DNA from: Symbiodinium kawagutii | Lineage: Eukaryota > Sar > Dinophyceae > Suessiales > Symbiodiniaceae | DNA: 64,000 nt | Assembly (NCBI GenBank): GCA_009767595.1 | Contig: VSDK01010369.1 | Location: 72,646-136,645 of the forward strand | Direction of reading: 5' to 3' | Part shown: one piece after another, positions 31,501-42,044 of the stretch | Numbering within the stretch: position 1 is the stretch's first letter | How the letters are laid out: each line of letters begins with the position of its first letter | Notes under the pieces: model-generated | What the model saw: only the letters and a program-made list of their open reading frames with translations | What the model was told of the DNA's origin: nothing | Database searches by the model: none | Translations under genes and position numbers: made by a program

Positions 31501-31898
31501 GTGAGGTCACTTAGGTTCATTATAAGTTATAAGCAGGGTAACTACCATTTCAACGTAGGGCAACTACCATGCTAATGGTAGGTATAACTATGTCCAGGTG
31601 GCTCATTAGCCAACTTATATCCACTTGGGTACCACTCTGTAACAGCTTTGGGTTTGTTAACCTAGCAATGGTCACGCTATGAGCAAATCGCAGTTGAACC
31701 ATTAATCATGATGCCCTATGATTGACCATTGGTTCTCCGATGAATCCCCGCGATGACTTGCGAGTGATCTCCAAGTTCATCATACATCATCTTGCCTCTT
31801 GCCACATGATCAACACTCATGGTGTGCGTCACGTGATCGACTGCTTGGAGGAGCCGCGCAGCCGCAGCCAGGTCTAGCGACGTCTCTCACAACTGCAG
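31501..31898. other. Stretch without a supported gene
   Basis: Neutral DNA becoming GC-rich after 31825. The frame of the next exon is open from about 31799, so its 5' border may be earlier. Confidence 0.3.
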
Positions 31899-31981
31899 CG
31901 AGCTTCCTGGCCAATCTCGCCAGTGCCCGGGAGCCCAGCGACAGCGGCCCCCCGGACATCCCCGAAGAAGTGCCCCACTTA
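31899..31981 (+). CDS. Candidate exon, unknown protein
   Basis: After CAACTGCAG the frame reads ASFLANLASAREPSDSGPPD then IPEEVPHL, donor GTGAGG at 31982. If the upstream open part is included the exon reaches back to about 31830. Product unknown. Confidence 0.5.
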
Positions 31982-32318
31982 GTGAGGAGATTTGCCAGAA
32001 AACCGCTGGTGATTCTAGGTGATTCTATGTGATTCTTGGGTTTCAGTGGTTGATTATCCATGATTTAGCCCTTCATCAAGTAGTGCCAGTGTCCATGCAT
32101 GTACCAAAGGTCCAGACGGGGAAGGTTTCAACAAGGGAACATCTGGAAATGTTGACTTTGGCTGCACACCGTTATAGCAGAATGGTTCATTATATCAAAG
32201 TGATTCAGTATCTCATAATGGTCATCTGAAAACAAGTTGTACCCAACAATATGCTCTATTATTGGTCAATTATAGGTCAGTAATTGGCCGATCTATGGTC
32301 GTTTGTTGCACAGCAGCA
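31982..32318. other. Stretch without a recognisable gene
   Basis: GGTGATTCTAGGTGATTCTATG direct-repeat phrase (in pieces) at 32007-32035. Nothing else. Confidence 0.3.
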
Positions 32319-32427
32319 AAGGGGGTGATTCCGGGGAACTAGCCCCCGAGCAGGCTCGTGGAGGGTCTAAAGGTGATCTCGTCTTGATGGTGAAGCCAGT
32401 CGCAGTCGTGGCGGTTTTTGGCATCTC
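32319..32427 (+). CDS. Candidate exon, unknown protein
   Basis: After CACAGCAG the frame reads GGDSGELAPEQARGGSKGDL then VLMVKPVAVVAVFGIS to a GTGTCA donor. The C-terminal half is hydrophobic and could be the start of a membrane helix. Confidence 0.4.
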
Positions 32428-32489
32428 GTGTCAGCTTAGTCATCCATAGGGACAATGGATGGTTGGGGAGGCCTAGAATGGAAGGGATA

Positions 32490-32545
32490 TCACCAACCAG
32501 AAAGCGACCACTGGCTGGTTGGTAGCGACCACTGGCTGGTTGGTA
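32490..32545. repeat. Tandem 21-bp duplication
   Basis: GCGACCACTGGCTGGTTGGT occurs twice head to tail. Confidence 0.9.
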
Positions 32546-32883
32546 GATGATTAGTTGATTGTCGATAAGACTTGTTGAAATATATGCATTCGTCTTGGTC
32601 CAAAGGTATACAATTCTCAACCCGTCCGAAGGCCCAGCATTGCGGGTGAAACTTGTTAGTTCCCCTTCAAGTTGGTTCCCATCTGGTCCCCTCCGCTTTG
32701 TTTCACAACCTCAGAAACCCAGCATCAGGTTACTAGGTTGTTGAGTTTGTTTACTATCCCTGGACTAGTAGAAATGCTTACTATCCCTGGTGAAACTTGT
32801 TAGTTCCCCTTTGTTTCCGAGGGATAGTGAGCATTTTTGGGTCCCTGGGAGGTTTCACACTGTGGGGAAGGGAGTTTTTGCAG
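32546..32883. other. Stretch without a supported gene
   Basis: GTGAAACTTGTTAGTTCCCC is present twice (about 32647 and 32790), so a short direct repeat brackets this stretch. A 61-codon + frame (32559-32744) has neutral composition. Confidence 0.4.
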
Positions 32884-32983
32884 CGTTGGGGCAGGTCCTC
32901 CAGCCTCTGCGAGAGTTCGGCTTCTTCATGGGTCGGGGAACCCACCAGGGTCAGGTGGGTGGAGACTGCAGCCCCAGCAACCG
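32884..32983 (+). CDS. Candidate exon with consensus donor
   Basis: Acceptor GTTTTTGCAG and donor GTGAGT at 32984. The frame reads LGQVLQPLREFGFFMGRGTH then QGQVGGDCSPSN. Two other frames are open but less balanced. Confidence 0.55.
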
Positions 32984-33479
32984 GTGAGTTGTGGTTCCCT
33001 GGTGATTCAAAATGCCATATCGCAGCCGACCTTGGGGATTGTTGAAGCATAAGATCAGCTCGTGTTAAGTCATTCAACGTTTCCATGGTTGGAACGGCCT
33101 TTTTCAATAATGCATATGCTACTGGGTCGCTTCAACAGTGTCAAAGCTGTACCTTCAACCAGCATGTGGGTTGCCGATGCGTTTTTGCCCAAATGCGACT
33201 GATCATTTGATCATCAAATCACTACCAGTAGCCCTTTGCAATTTAACAGAACCAAAAATCTAGGGTTTCCAGTGCACTTTTGCTGGCCATGGCCATTTTC
33301 TAGCCACCTTTCAAAAACAAATCTCCCCAAATTTGGTGCTTTACCCAGGTTTCCATAGGTTTCCCTAGGTTTTTCCACGGGTTTCCCCAAGTTCTTCTAG
33401 GTTTTCCACGGGTTTCCCCATTCACAATGATCACCTTCGGATAAGCCACTGCAACCACGCCAGTTGTGCCTGTGCTCAG
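32984..33479. other. Stretch without a gene; short GGTTTCC repeat
   Basis: From 33340 to 33420 there are repeated AGGTTTCC / CACGGGTTTCCCCA units of 12-28 bp. Otherwise neutral. Confidence 0.45.
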
Positions 33480-33646
33480 GTCTTTGCGTCTTGTGGTGCT
33501 TCGTCACTTGGATCAGTGGGGCGTCACCATGGCCAGGTGGTGAGACGGACTACCGTTGCGAATGCCGGGTATCAGGGGAGCTCCATAGCCATTCTCAGCC
33601 GATCTGCTTGGGGTCATCCAACTGGTTTGTCGGGATTTGGATGGCC
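33480..33646 (+). CDS. Candidate exon, frame uncertain
   Basis: Acceptor GTGCTCAG and donor GTAACA at 33647. One frame reads VFASCGASSLGSVGRHHGQV..., another LCVLWCFVTWISGASPWPGG. The 167-bp size is at the upper end for islands here. Confidence 0.4.
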
Positions 33647-34346
33647 GTAACATGCCACAAAATCGAGTCCTCAACGAGGGAACTAGTGGCTTTGAGCAGA
33701 TGGCAATATTGATCCTGGCGTCAATGAGAATGGTCATATTGAGTCATACCTCTACATGGATATACAGCGGGAGTGGTGCATACGTCAGGATATGTGCAGG
33801 TCTGTGCTGTTACGGCAGCCATATTGACTGCAACAGTTGAACCATCAAACTCAGCTGTTGTTTGGCGGCAGCGGAATCATCCATGACATGGGGTGCACTT
33901 CACCCGGCCATGTGGCTTGGTGGGTGGACACTGGCTGCGATAGTGATACACCAGCTGCGATAGTGATACATCAACTGCCGCTCACGTAGTCTACCGCTGA
34001 TATGGGATTGGAGCCCATCTTGTAGATAAGCGGGTGACTGCATTTTTTTGACCTGGCTCAAATCTGTTTCAATATTCACTTTTATGGTCGTGCATCTTTT
34101 TGAGAGGGACCAGAATCACCATCAACTTCAGCTCAATGTAAGCTTGCCAGGAATCTAGCTGCCCTGCCGTAAGCGCAGACTGTAAGTAGTACCAAGCACA
34201 ATGCTGAACAGAGTAGTTCATGATAAGGCAATATCAACCACGCTGAAACATCACATTTGCGTCATGAATTCACCATGAAACCAACCTTGGGCCAATATGG
34301 GGATGGGGTGACCATCTGAACCACAGGTGGATGAACATCCCAACAG
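33647..34346. other. Stretch without a supported gene
   Basis: Contains a tandem pair GCTGCGATAGTGATACA at 33932-33970. Nothing else recognised. Confidence 0.35.
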
Positions 34347-34453
34347 CTCGAGTAGCCATCGTGGTTTCTTGCTTCGTGGCTGCCTCTCAGGTCCTCATCA
34401 CCTTGTACCTTCCGTGCGCAGCCTCAGGGAACGCCGTTTTCAGCTCCCCAGCA
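34347..34453 (+). CDS. Candidate exon encoding a membrane helix
   Basis: After CCCAACAG the frame reads RVAIVVSCFVAASQVLITLY LPCAAS then NAVFSSPA, with about 21 hydrophobic residues in a row, ending at GTTGGT. It resembles a transporter helix, but no family motif is visible. Confidence 0.5.
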
Positions 34454-35266
34454 GTTGGTTCATCGGAATCCCACAGCATGGCAGGCTAGGCTCCCTGGAG
34501 TCAAGCGTCAACTTCGCCACAAGCACCATCATTTGGCTGGTTTAGAAGGGGTTGCAGTACAACCATTCATAGGCCGGTCACTAATAGGGGATAATAGCCA
34601 ACAACATGGTTAAACAACCACTGCCAGCTGGATTTTAAGATTCTATATATTTTCCGCAATGACTTGGGGATGGTTCATTGGTTGACTCTTTTTTAAAAAT
34701 AGGGCTTGAAGGCGCCAACCAGTCATGATCATCAATTGACAATTGCCTCACCAAGATGTGATTCGCTCTTGAGATTTTTTTTCAGAACGTTGACATGAGA
34801 ACACAACTGCCAAACAGCTGTTGAGAGGTTGGCTACCGATCCTCACAAACACTTCAATGGGATTGGAAATTGCGATTTTCAATAATTTGTACACGTACCT
34901 TACAGTACACACACACATGAATTTGGATAACATATACATTTTTCTTAAAAACCATGCAGATGTAAATATATACGTATATACGTATATATCCGGTTGTTTC
35001 TTTTACTTTGTTTTCACATATACATATACATATTCATATTCATATTCATATGTATGTATGTGCATATGATATGCATACAGGCACATGCGTGTCATATGCT
35101 GAACCCAGGTTCCATCCAAATTGGAATCATCATTACAGTGGGCTCTTTGGCAAAGTGCTGCTCACAGCGAGCACAATTCCACAGCTTTTCCCGGTTGGTC
35201 CATGCTGCTGTCCCCCCCAAACAGATGACTTCTTTTTTCCATGTTTTGCCATTCCAAGTTTTTCAG
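34454..35266. other. Stretch without a supported gene
   Basis: ATAGCCAACAACATGGTTAA at 34585 belongs to the GGTTAAACAAC family. TATACATATACATATTCATA microsatellite at about 34965-35065. A + ORF runs through the array and is not called. Confidence 0.4.
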
Positions 35267-35419
35267 TCCCAAGGGCTGTTGCAGACCTGGCAATTTCATC
35301 GCCTTCGATTCTTGTGCTGAGGCCCTTGTTGGTGATCCAGGCCAGAAGGAAGCAGAAGAAGGTGGCAGCTACTGGAAACTCAGAGGTGCGGCCGCCAAGA
35401 CACTGCTGCTGTTACCTGG
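35267..35419 (+). CDS. Candidate exon, unknown protein
   Basis: After TTTTTCAG (or AAG at 35273) the frame reads GCCRPGNFIAFDSCAEALVG then DPGQKEAEEGGSYWKLRGAA, ending before GTGAAG at 35420. A second frame (AVADLAISSPSILVLRPLLV) is also open. Confidence 0.4.
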
Positions 35420-35574
35420 GTGAAGGTGAGGTGAGGTGCACAGTAGCTGTCCACGACAAGCCTCGTCCAAATCATGGAAGAATGCCTGTCTTGCCGTTGG
35501 AGACTTCACAGTTGAAGTTGATCTAAAGTTTAGCTTCACATTTTAGCTCACCTGCCAATTTTTGAATGTGCATG

Positions 35575-35620
35575 TATGTACACACACATATGTATATATA
35601 TATATATATACACATGTATA
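35575..35620. repeat. CACACATATG / (TA)n microsatellite
   Basis: Short alternating purine-pyrimidine tract. Confidence 0.85.
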
Positions 35621-35642
35621 TAGAGTTATGACCAATAGCCAG

Positions 35643-35715
35643 TTGATCCACTGTGTCACGTGGTCGGGACTCATCAGCATGTCTCCCTTGCCCCCAAATG
35701 GATGGCAGCAACAAG
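35643..35715 (+). CDS. Candidate exon, frame uncertain
   Basis: Between AATAGCCAG and GTTTTC. One frame reads LIHCVTWSGLISMSPLPPNG, another DPLCHVVGTHQHVSLAPKWM. Confidence 0.4.
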
Positions 35716-36985
35716 GTTTTCGTTATGCTTTGATTGCTACCCGCATTTATACACACATAGAACCGGCCTACAGGGTCCATACATTCCTTACCATGGCCGT
35801 TGTTTTTTCTTGTTGACTATTACCTAGCCATTAGTTACAACAACCATTGACAATGGATTCCTAATTGGCTATGCATCATAATCATCGGTGAGCGAAGACC
35901 CTCTTAGGGACTCCCCGGGTCTATGTGTCCTTCTGAGGGGTCGTTGCTGGTGCTGTAAGTTGTGATTATCCCTTGTAACTCTACTTTTTTTCCCTCTTCT
36001 TTCAACCATTGTTACCCATCTTGTGTCATCCGTTATCCCCTGGTGAACCGTGACTAACGTGTTTATTGCCAGTTGGCTCAAGAACGAATTGCCATTGTTG
36101 CAATGGGGAAAAGGGTTAATACCACAGACTATTACCACTTAGCCCACAGGAGCTGCAGTGGTTTTGATATTTCTGTCCTTATTCACTTGCCACTAGCCCG
36201 TTACTATTGTTGCAAAATCGACTTTATCCAGTACCTCTTCTTCACCATTCACGGCCATTTCTATCGATGATAAATGTGATTTGATACACATGAAAAACCT
36301 GTACTGAGCATAATATCCCGCACTATTCACCCTTACTGGTCCATACTAACCATGACGAATCATTACGAACCACGATCATTCACTATAAATCACTATTCAC
36401 TCTGGTGTCATTCATGATGAACACATTTCTTTGAAGGGAGTAGGGGGTCCTTTTCCTGTTTCCCATTTGCCTGGCGACCACCTCCAAGAGATGCTTTTGA
36501 TTCGTCATCTGTGACGAATCACAGTGTTCTTGATCATTGTTATTGGTTACCTATTACAAACAGTGGGTCTGAGATGATGTCTATCTATTAATATCCTATA
36601 GATTGTTGGTTATTGATCAAATATCATTCAACCGGCCCGAGCATCTGATGTATTTACTGCTGAAAAATGCTGAAAATAGCCGTGCCCCAAAGCATCGTGA
36701 AGCCCAGTTTGGTTTACCCTGAACCGTTATCCTTATTATTGTTGTTGGTTACTATCTTGTTATTGGTTAACCTGATATGATATAACCAATATTGTTGTTG
36801 TTATTAGTTACCAATATTCATTGTTATTGATTATCTCGTTATTGATTATTGATTATCTCATTGTTATTGATTATCTTCTTATTGTTATTGTTATTGATTA
36901 CCATTGATTACCATTAGTTAACTACCATTAAATATTATGATCATTCAACCTTATTATCCCTGATTTTCACCCTGAACCGTTCCAG
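35716..36985. other. Intron-like DNA
   Basis: From 36720 to 36950 there are repeated TTATTGTTATTGATTACC words, and from 36330 to 36410 ACCATTCACTATAAATCACT-type words. No gene. Confidence 0.4.
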
Positions 36986-37077
36986 CGCAGCGATTGATTT
37001 TGCGAGGCATCTCCCGGAGAGTATGTTGGAGTGCTACCCGTTGGGACGCCCCAAACGCGCGGCAGGGCCTCCTCGAC
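36986..37077 (+). CDS. Candidate exon, unknown protein
   Basis: Acceptor CGTTCCAG, frame AAIDFARHLPESMLECYPLG then RPKRAAGPPR, donor GTGTAA at 37078. High GC against AT-rich flanks; well-balanced composition. Confidence 0.55.
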
Positions 37078-37625
37078 GTGTAACGGCTGGTTGGCGGCTT
37101 TACGCATTTTTTTCCCCGATGACTTTGGCATAGTTGAACCCACCAATCCGATGGTCACTACAATGCATCATGATGGTTACAATATTGGTAGTTGAAATAG
37201 TTGTTTTGCTCCTACCCGACCGCACCATACCATCGATTTCGTGCGGAAACGCCCTTTCACGAGAACTCAGAAGGCACATCCATAATCTCAGTTATACTGC
37301 TTGAATCTATTTACTACATAAGATATCATCATGACGCATCAGCAGCTGGAGTCTCCACTGACCAAGTAGTGTTTTCAAGATTGTGCGCGGCTTTTGGCAC
37401 TGTAATTTTCTAGAGTGGTCGCAGAACAGAAACGGCTAAATGTCTTAGGGGTTGTGCTGGTTGGGCCGCCATTGATCGCGATAATATAGTATCGCCATAG
37501 TAGAAATATTGATAGATACTTATCTATCACAAGTGATCCTATTTTTACAAGTGATCACGACAAGAAATCATATTAGCTATCCTTAGAGTGATCACTGCTA
37601 TGATCACTTTTTCATGATCCTCAAG
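37078..37625. other. Stretch without a supported gene
   Basis: A 70-codon + frame (37201-37413) lacks borders. TGATCACTTTTTCATGATC-like small palindromes near 37595. Nothing else. Confidence 0.3.
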
Positions 37626-37756
37626 ACTTATGGGCCACATCCTCATCATCTCCTTGATCACCGGTAACGCTGTTGCCACCAAGGCCCTACCGTCTCCAGA
37701 GGCCAGGGAATGGTGGGGCCACTGTTCGTTCGAACTTGGGGAGCATCAGCAAACAT
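37626..37756 (+). CDS. Candidate exon encoding a membrane helix end
   Basis: After CCTCAAG the frame reads LMGHILIISLITGNAVATKA then LPSPEAREWWGHCSFELGEH, donor GTATGC at 37757. A hydrophobic helix of about 15-17 residues is followed by a polar loop, as in a multi-pass protein. Confidence 0.5.
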
Positions 37757-37884
37757 GTATGCGTCCAACCCTTCTTAACCATTAGTCGCCACTTTTTATC
37801 ATTTCGAAACAATTGCTATCCATTGTTGCTGGTGATGATTCCTCGTGTTTGCCCTAGACTAGTCATCAAAGACTATTGTTTTAC

Positions 37885-37965
37885 CGTTCGCCAACCATTC
37901 GCCAACCATTCGCCAACCATTCGCCAACCATTCGCCAACCATTCTTAGCCAACCATTCGCAGAAC
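37885..37965. repeat. Tandem (TTCGCCAACCA)n
   Basis: Six head-to-tail 11-bp units with no unique spacers, which excludes a CRISPR-like arrangement. Confidence 0.95.
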
Positions 37966-38117
37966 ATTCTTACAAGGTTGCCTTCCCTAACGCCAAGTTG
38001 GCAAAAACAACAATCATATCAAAGTTATATCTACCATACCTGGTAGTTGCCCGCGTTGTAACATAGCTATCGCCAGAATCACCATCTTGTAGCCAACCAC
38101 CCCCCCTCCCGTGCCAG

Positions 38118-38213
38118 GGTTCCGTGCCGGCACCCGCGGTGCCTTTGCCGAAGAAGCGGAGGATGGCGCGCTGTGCCAGGCCGAATGCTGTGATGGGTGG
38201 AGAGCTAAAAGCG
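38118..38213 (+). CDS. Candidate exon, unknown protein
   Basis: Exactly 32 codons in phase 0 between CGTGCCAG and GTGAAA: GSVPAPAVPLPKKRRMARCA then RPNAVMGGELKA. The second frame FRAGTRGAFAEEAEDGALCQ is equally open, so the frame is unresolved. Confidence 0.5.
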
Positions 38214-39336
38214 GTGAAAAAATGATCTGGTTTATGGTTATAGTGGCTAAGAACGGTTGATCATGGTTGATCATGGTCGCTACTAGTTGATAATGGTCAT
38301 GGTCGATACTAGTTGATAATGGTTGATGATAGGAGATAATACGCCGAAATAATGGCTAAGCAACTACTAGTTGGTGCATCTAAACATTTCTTTATTGTCT
38401 GTAGTATTTGGGATGGTTGATAGCCTCGACAATCTTTTGGACGGCTTGCAATGACCAATCTGTACATGATGGTCAGTCAGTGAACGGAAAATTGATGGTT
38501 AATCAGTGGTCCATTGATGGTGAACCCATGATTAAAGAATGGTCAAACATGGTGATCTGATGATTTCTTCTTGATAGTTCAGTCATGTTAACTCCGGATT
38601 AGTAAACCAAAAGTGTTTTAGTAGGAAACCAGATCTTTTTGGGGATAACCCCTATTAATCAACCAGGGGTTTATAAATCCAGGGTTGACATGAATTATGT
38701 TTCATGGATGATGATCAAAATCATGGTTAGTTACTGGTCAATGATTCCTTCTTCATTCATTTTTGATCGTTCACTCGTGGTGAATTAATGCTTCATTCGT
38801 GGAATCAATGATTAATAATATTCTTGATAAATGATGACTATGGCAGATTCCTTTCCTCATGGACCACCCGTACGATTTGTTGAGGCAAATCATGCGCTAT
38901 TGATGCTCAAATTGTGTACGAGATGGAGCTGGTTTGGTTGGCAGAAAGTACTCAACCTTGGCCCGTGAAACGTACCTGGTTTGTCAAAGAAAATGTGCCA
39001 GAGCATTTGCAGGAAACTCACCAATCGAACTGAATAGCCCGAGAGTCCTGTAGATTTTCAAAATCATTGCTTGGCATTAGCCATCGCATACATTCACATA
39101 CCCTCATCCGTCAGTACCATCAATCAATACGATCAGACATTTTCATGATCGACCGGTGTCATCAAACGTTGTGATCAAGCGGCCACTTCTCATGTAACTG
39201 GCCATGGTCGAGGCTGGATAGTTACCACTAAGCCATGTATTAAGACATGTATTCAGCCATGCGTAGTGGCTGAGCTGATCATCAAGCCATGTCATAGTCA
39301 TAGCCATGGCACCGCCATCACGTCCTGCACCGCCAG
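38214..39336. other. Intron-like repeat DNA
   Basis: 38225-38360 and 38440-38560 consist of ATGGTTGATCATGG / GGTCAGTCAGTGAAC words. 38356 matches the GGTTAAACAAC family. No gene. Confidence 0.4.
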
Positions 39337-39431
39337 GTTGGTGCGTTCCTACATCGAGGCTTTAGCCCGGCGTGTGGCCTTCTGCCGGGGCACCCGGAGC
39401 GTGGGGCGGATTGTGGTTTCGGGCCTGGAAG
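39337..39431 (+). CDS. Candidate exon, unknown protein
   Basis: Acceptor ACCGCCAG, frame LVRSYIEALARRVAFCRGTR then SVGRIVVSGLEG. The end fits a GC donor (GAAG|GCGCGA) or an upstream GTTTCG. Amphipathic, Arg-rich. Product unknown. Confidence 0.5.
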
Positions 39432-39616
39432 GCGCGAGCCGACAACGAAGGGATGAGAGAGCTTGGACTGGTAGAAGAATGAGGAAACGACCATGTAACT
39501 ACCATGGAACCACGATTTTTGCATGGTTTTACTGGGGGATAGTAATGGTTAAGGGTTGATAATGGTTAGTAATGCGGTTGGTATGGTGAATCATGCTACG
39601 CCATGATCACCCTCAG

Positions 39617-39700
39617 GTCCAGGCGTGGTTCTGGCCGTCAGCATTCTGATGCTGGGGCTCTTTGTGCTAGGCGGCCGTCGCGCGCTGCGGGGTGTGGCCG
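39617..39700 (+). CDS. Candidate exon encoding a membrane helix
   Basis: After CCCTCAG the frame reads PGVVLAVSILMLGLFVLGG then RRALRGVAG, donor GTTGCA at 39701. A hydrophobic helix closed by Arg-Arg is a textbook stop-transfer pattern. Probably the same protein as the helices at 24848, 34347 and 37626. Confidence 0.55.
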
Positions 39701-40075
39701 GTTGCAGCTGGTCGGGTCAAAACAACTGTCACAATTGATAACAATACTCGGTTAATTATAGACTATATTCATTCTAGTTGATTCTAGTCGACAACAATAC
39801 TCGCTTATAACTATACTCGTAGTTATACTTGATTCTGCTGGATTGATTCATGTTTGTTGGTGATAATTGATGATACTTGATCACTATAAGCTTTATATGT
39901 GGCCATTTTGACCTAGACAACCACTATGTAACCAACTCATTAGAATGGCCACCATTAGAATGGCCACAAAAATGGTTGATTGTCCACCATTAGAATGGTC
40001 TCACAGCCACGCCTTCCTTTTTGATCTCTGGCAGTTCCAACAGTAGCAACGGCTAGATTCCGAGCTGCAGTGGAT
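39701..40075. other. Stretch without a recognisable gene
   Basis: ATTAGAATGGCCACC direct repeats at 39940-39995. No coding feature. Confidence 0.4.
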
Positions 40076-40173
40076 ATGGGTGTTTCTCAAACATAGGGAA
40101 CCCCAAAGTTATGGTTGGTTTATTACCAATAAATGATTAGTGAAGGAGAGGGTATCCCAATTTTGGATCTATA
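40076..40173 (-). mobile_element. MITE-like family A copy (tandem, first)
   Basis: TATGGGTGTTTCTCAAACAT, GGGAACCCCAAAGTTATGG, TTTATTACCAATAAATG, and a diverged right arm GGGTATCCCAATTTTGG. Confidence 0.7.
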
Positions 40174-40285
40174 TGGTAGTTTCTCACAATAGGGAACCCC
40201 AAAGTTATCGTTGGTTTATTACCAACAGATGGTTTAATGAAGGATGATTCGGGGGTACTTCTATTTTGAGGAACACCCACATAGC
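40174..40285 (-). mobile_element. MITE-like family A copy (tandem, second)
   Basis: ATATGGTAGTTTCTCACAAT, GGGAACCCCAAAGTTATCG, interior TTTATTACCAACAGATGG, right arm GGGGGTACTTCTATTTTGAG. It starts where the previous copy ends. Confidence 0.75.
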
Positions 40286-41151
40286 TCCGGACCACACACA
40301 TTAACAAAGCTGATTGTACGTGAAGATTCCATTGGTTATTAATCTTGAATGTGCCTGTTACTATTAATCTTGAATGTGCTTGTTACGAATGGTGATCGTG
40401 ATGGTTATGAGTGGTGAATGACGTTGTGAATGGCAAATGATGGTTGGTGCGCTGGTGCCTTTTCGTTCATAACTTTGGGATGTACTTGCACGGATAAGAT
40501 CCCACACAGTAGACAAACAAACTCAGAAATGTGTGTTGCACTTGGATGTCCCTCAGGGAGCAGTTGCAAGAGATTCAAATGTGGGAATCCTAATCTGGAA
40601 CCAGCGCTGTGAATGGATGTACTACGTTGTGCCACTTGAATGTCAAACATAGACAGTATACGCGTCTCTCCATTCTACATTCTTCTGAACGTTCATTAAA
40701 AATGATCATATATATATATATATATATACATCTATCTATGTAAATATATAAATATGTGTGTATGTATATTTTCATATACATATATCTTTATATTTTTTTT
40801 GTGTATACGTACCTCAGATCCCTACTGGTACTAGAAATTTCATCCTTGAGTCACCCCAAGTGAACATGAGTGTTCCTATATGACTCTCTGGATTGTGGTT
40901 CGCAACGCGCAGCCAGGACTTTAGTGGACCGCTACAGATTACATGACAAAGATGTGTCACAGGTTGATTGTTTGACGAACTGCTTAACATTAGTAATGTG
41001 ATCATATTTTTTTCCTCCTGTTCTCAAAAGCCGGCCAAACAGAACACTCGAACCGTAGCATGTTTCTTTCTGAAGCTACTTTTGTTGGGATCCTGTGAGC
41101 GTTGAGTGCTTGCCATGGATTCTGGGAACAAGAGGCACAGAGTAGCACTTG
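40286..41151. other. Stretch without a supported gene
   Basis: CTATTAATCTTGAATGTGC is duplicated at 40335-40385. (TA)n/ATATAC microsatellite at 40700-40795. A 60-codon + frame (40430-40612) is Cys-rich but lacks borders. 5' flank of the gene below. Confidence 0.4.
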
Positions 41152-42044
41152 ATGTTAAAAAATCCACCAGCAAGGGCAGCTATGAAGCTGCACGCGTCTT
41201 TACCGAGTGGGCAAATGGCAAGCGTGGAGCTTCCACTGAATGGCATTGTCGGTGATGTGAAAGTGGCTGCGCAGCAGTCCCTTCGACAGAGGTTCTTGAG
41301 GCTTGCGGGACCAGATGAAACGCTTTTGAACCCTGTAGAGTCTCTTCAGCATGCCAGTCTTCAAATCGGAGACGGCATCTCTGCCGTTGTGCAGCAGCCA
41401 AAAGGTAGCTGCAACAATAGATGCCTTTGCTCTCTGGTGCGTGGGAAGTGACAGAGTTGTGACATGGGGCCCTCCGCAAGCCGGCGCTGATAGTTCTAGA
41501 GTCAGGGATCAGCTCAAGAACGAGCAACAAAGTTATGCGACAAACTTTGCTTTTGCTGCGATTTTGGCGGATGCATTCCATCCGCCAAAATCGCAGCAAA
41601 GGCAAAGTTTGTCGCACAAATTTGTTGCCCGTTCTTGAGCTGATCCCTCACCCTAGAGCTATCACCGCCTCCTGCGTTGTGACGTGGGGTTGTCCAGACT
41701 TCAGGTCAGGAACGTCCAGCACATTCATGTGAGTGAAGGTGCTTTTGCTGTGATTTTGGCAGATGGAAGTGTTGTGACGTGGGGTGGTCCAGAATTCGGC
41801 GGTGATAGCTCCAGAGTCAGGGGATCAGCTTAGGCATGTCCAACAGATTAATGCCACGTCAAATGCCTTTGCTGCAATTTTGACACACGGAGGCGTTGTG
41901 ACGTGGGGTCTTCCGTGTTGCTCTGGCGACTGCACAGCTGCTCCGGACCATTTTCGCATATTTTCGCCCTGTCTAGCAAAAGTTGTTGATCTTGTTTCGG
42001 CAAGTTATCTTGGGCCCCTGATCGTGTATACATTATTTACGTAA
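41152..42044 (+). pseudogene. Broken gene: ubiquitin-like domain plus RCC1-like repeats
   Basis: An in-frame TAG at 41143 precedes the ATG at 41152; a second ATG at 41182 starts the protein-like part. The first 75 or so residues (MKLHASLPSGQMASVELPLN, then NGIVGDVKVAAQQ...LRLAG...LQIGDGISAVVQQ) have the layout of a ubiquitin-like beta-grasp domain. RCC1-like repeats follow: ALWCVGSDRVVTWG, DSSRVRDQLKNEQQSYATN, FAAILAD, then GSVVTWGGPEFGGDSSRVRG and later VQQINATSNAFAAIL and VVTWG. Such UBL plus VVTWG-repeat genes form large families in dinoflagellates. Breaks: the frame shifts at an AAAA run (41400-41403), consistent with one inserted base. An inverted segment interrupts the repeats at 41579-41671. 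At least one more frame change occurs near 41820 with stops. It reads as a decayed family member; short introns could explain part of this but not the inverted segment. Molecular role of the family unknown. Confidence 0.75.
41480..41671. repeat. Near-perfect palindrome inside the RCC1-like repeats
   Basis: Left arm 41480-41573 and right arm 41579-41671 are inverted copies separated by about 5 bp. Landmarks are ATCAGCTCAAGAACG, TGCGACAAACTTTGC and GCTGCGATTTTGGCGGATG on the left, with their complements on the right. Mismatches are few (GAG/GGG, AAGTTAT/AATTTGT). Confidence 0.9.

Noticed and set aside
36066-36082. Relict dinoflagellate spliced leader (GCCAGTTGGCTCAAG)
   Set aside because: Resembles the 3' part of the leader (GCCATTTTGGCTCAAG) but has a deletion and a substitution, no upstream CCGTA and no retroposed coding sequence after it. 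Probably chance.
37885-37965. CRISPR-like array
   Set aside because: Units of 11 bp are contiguous with no spacers, and the genome is eukaryotic.
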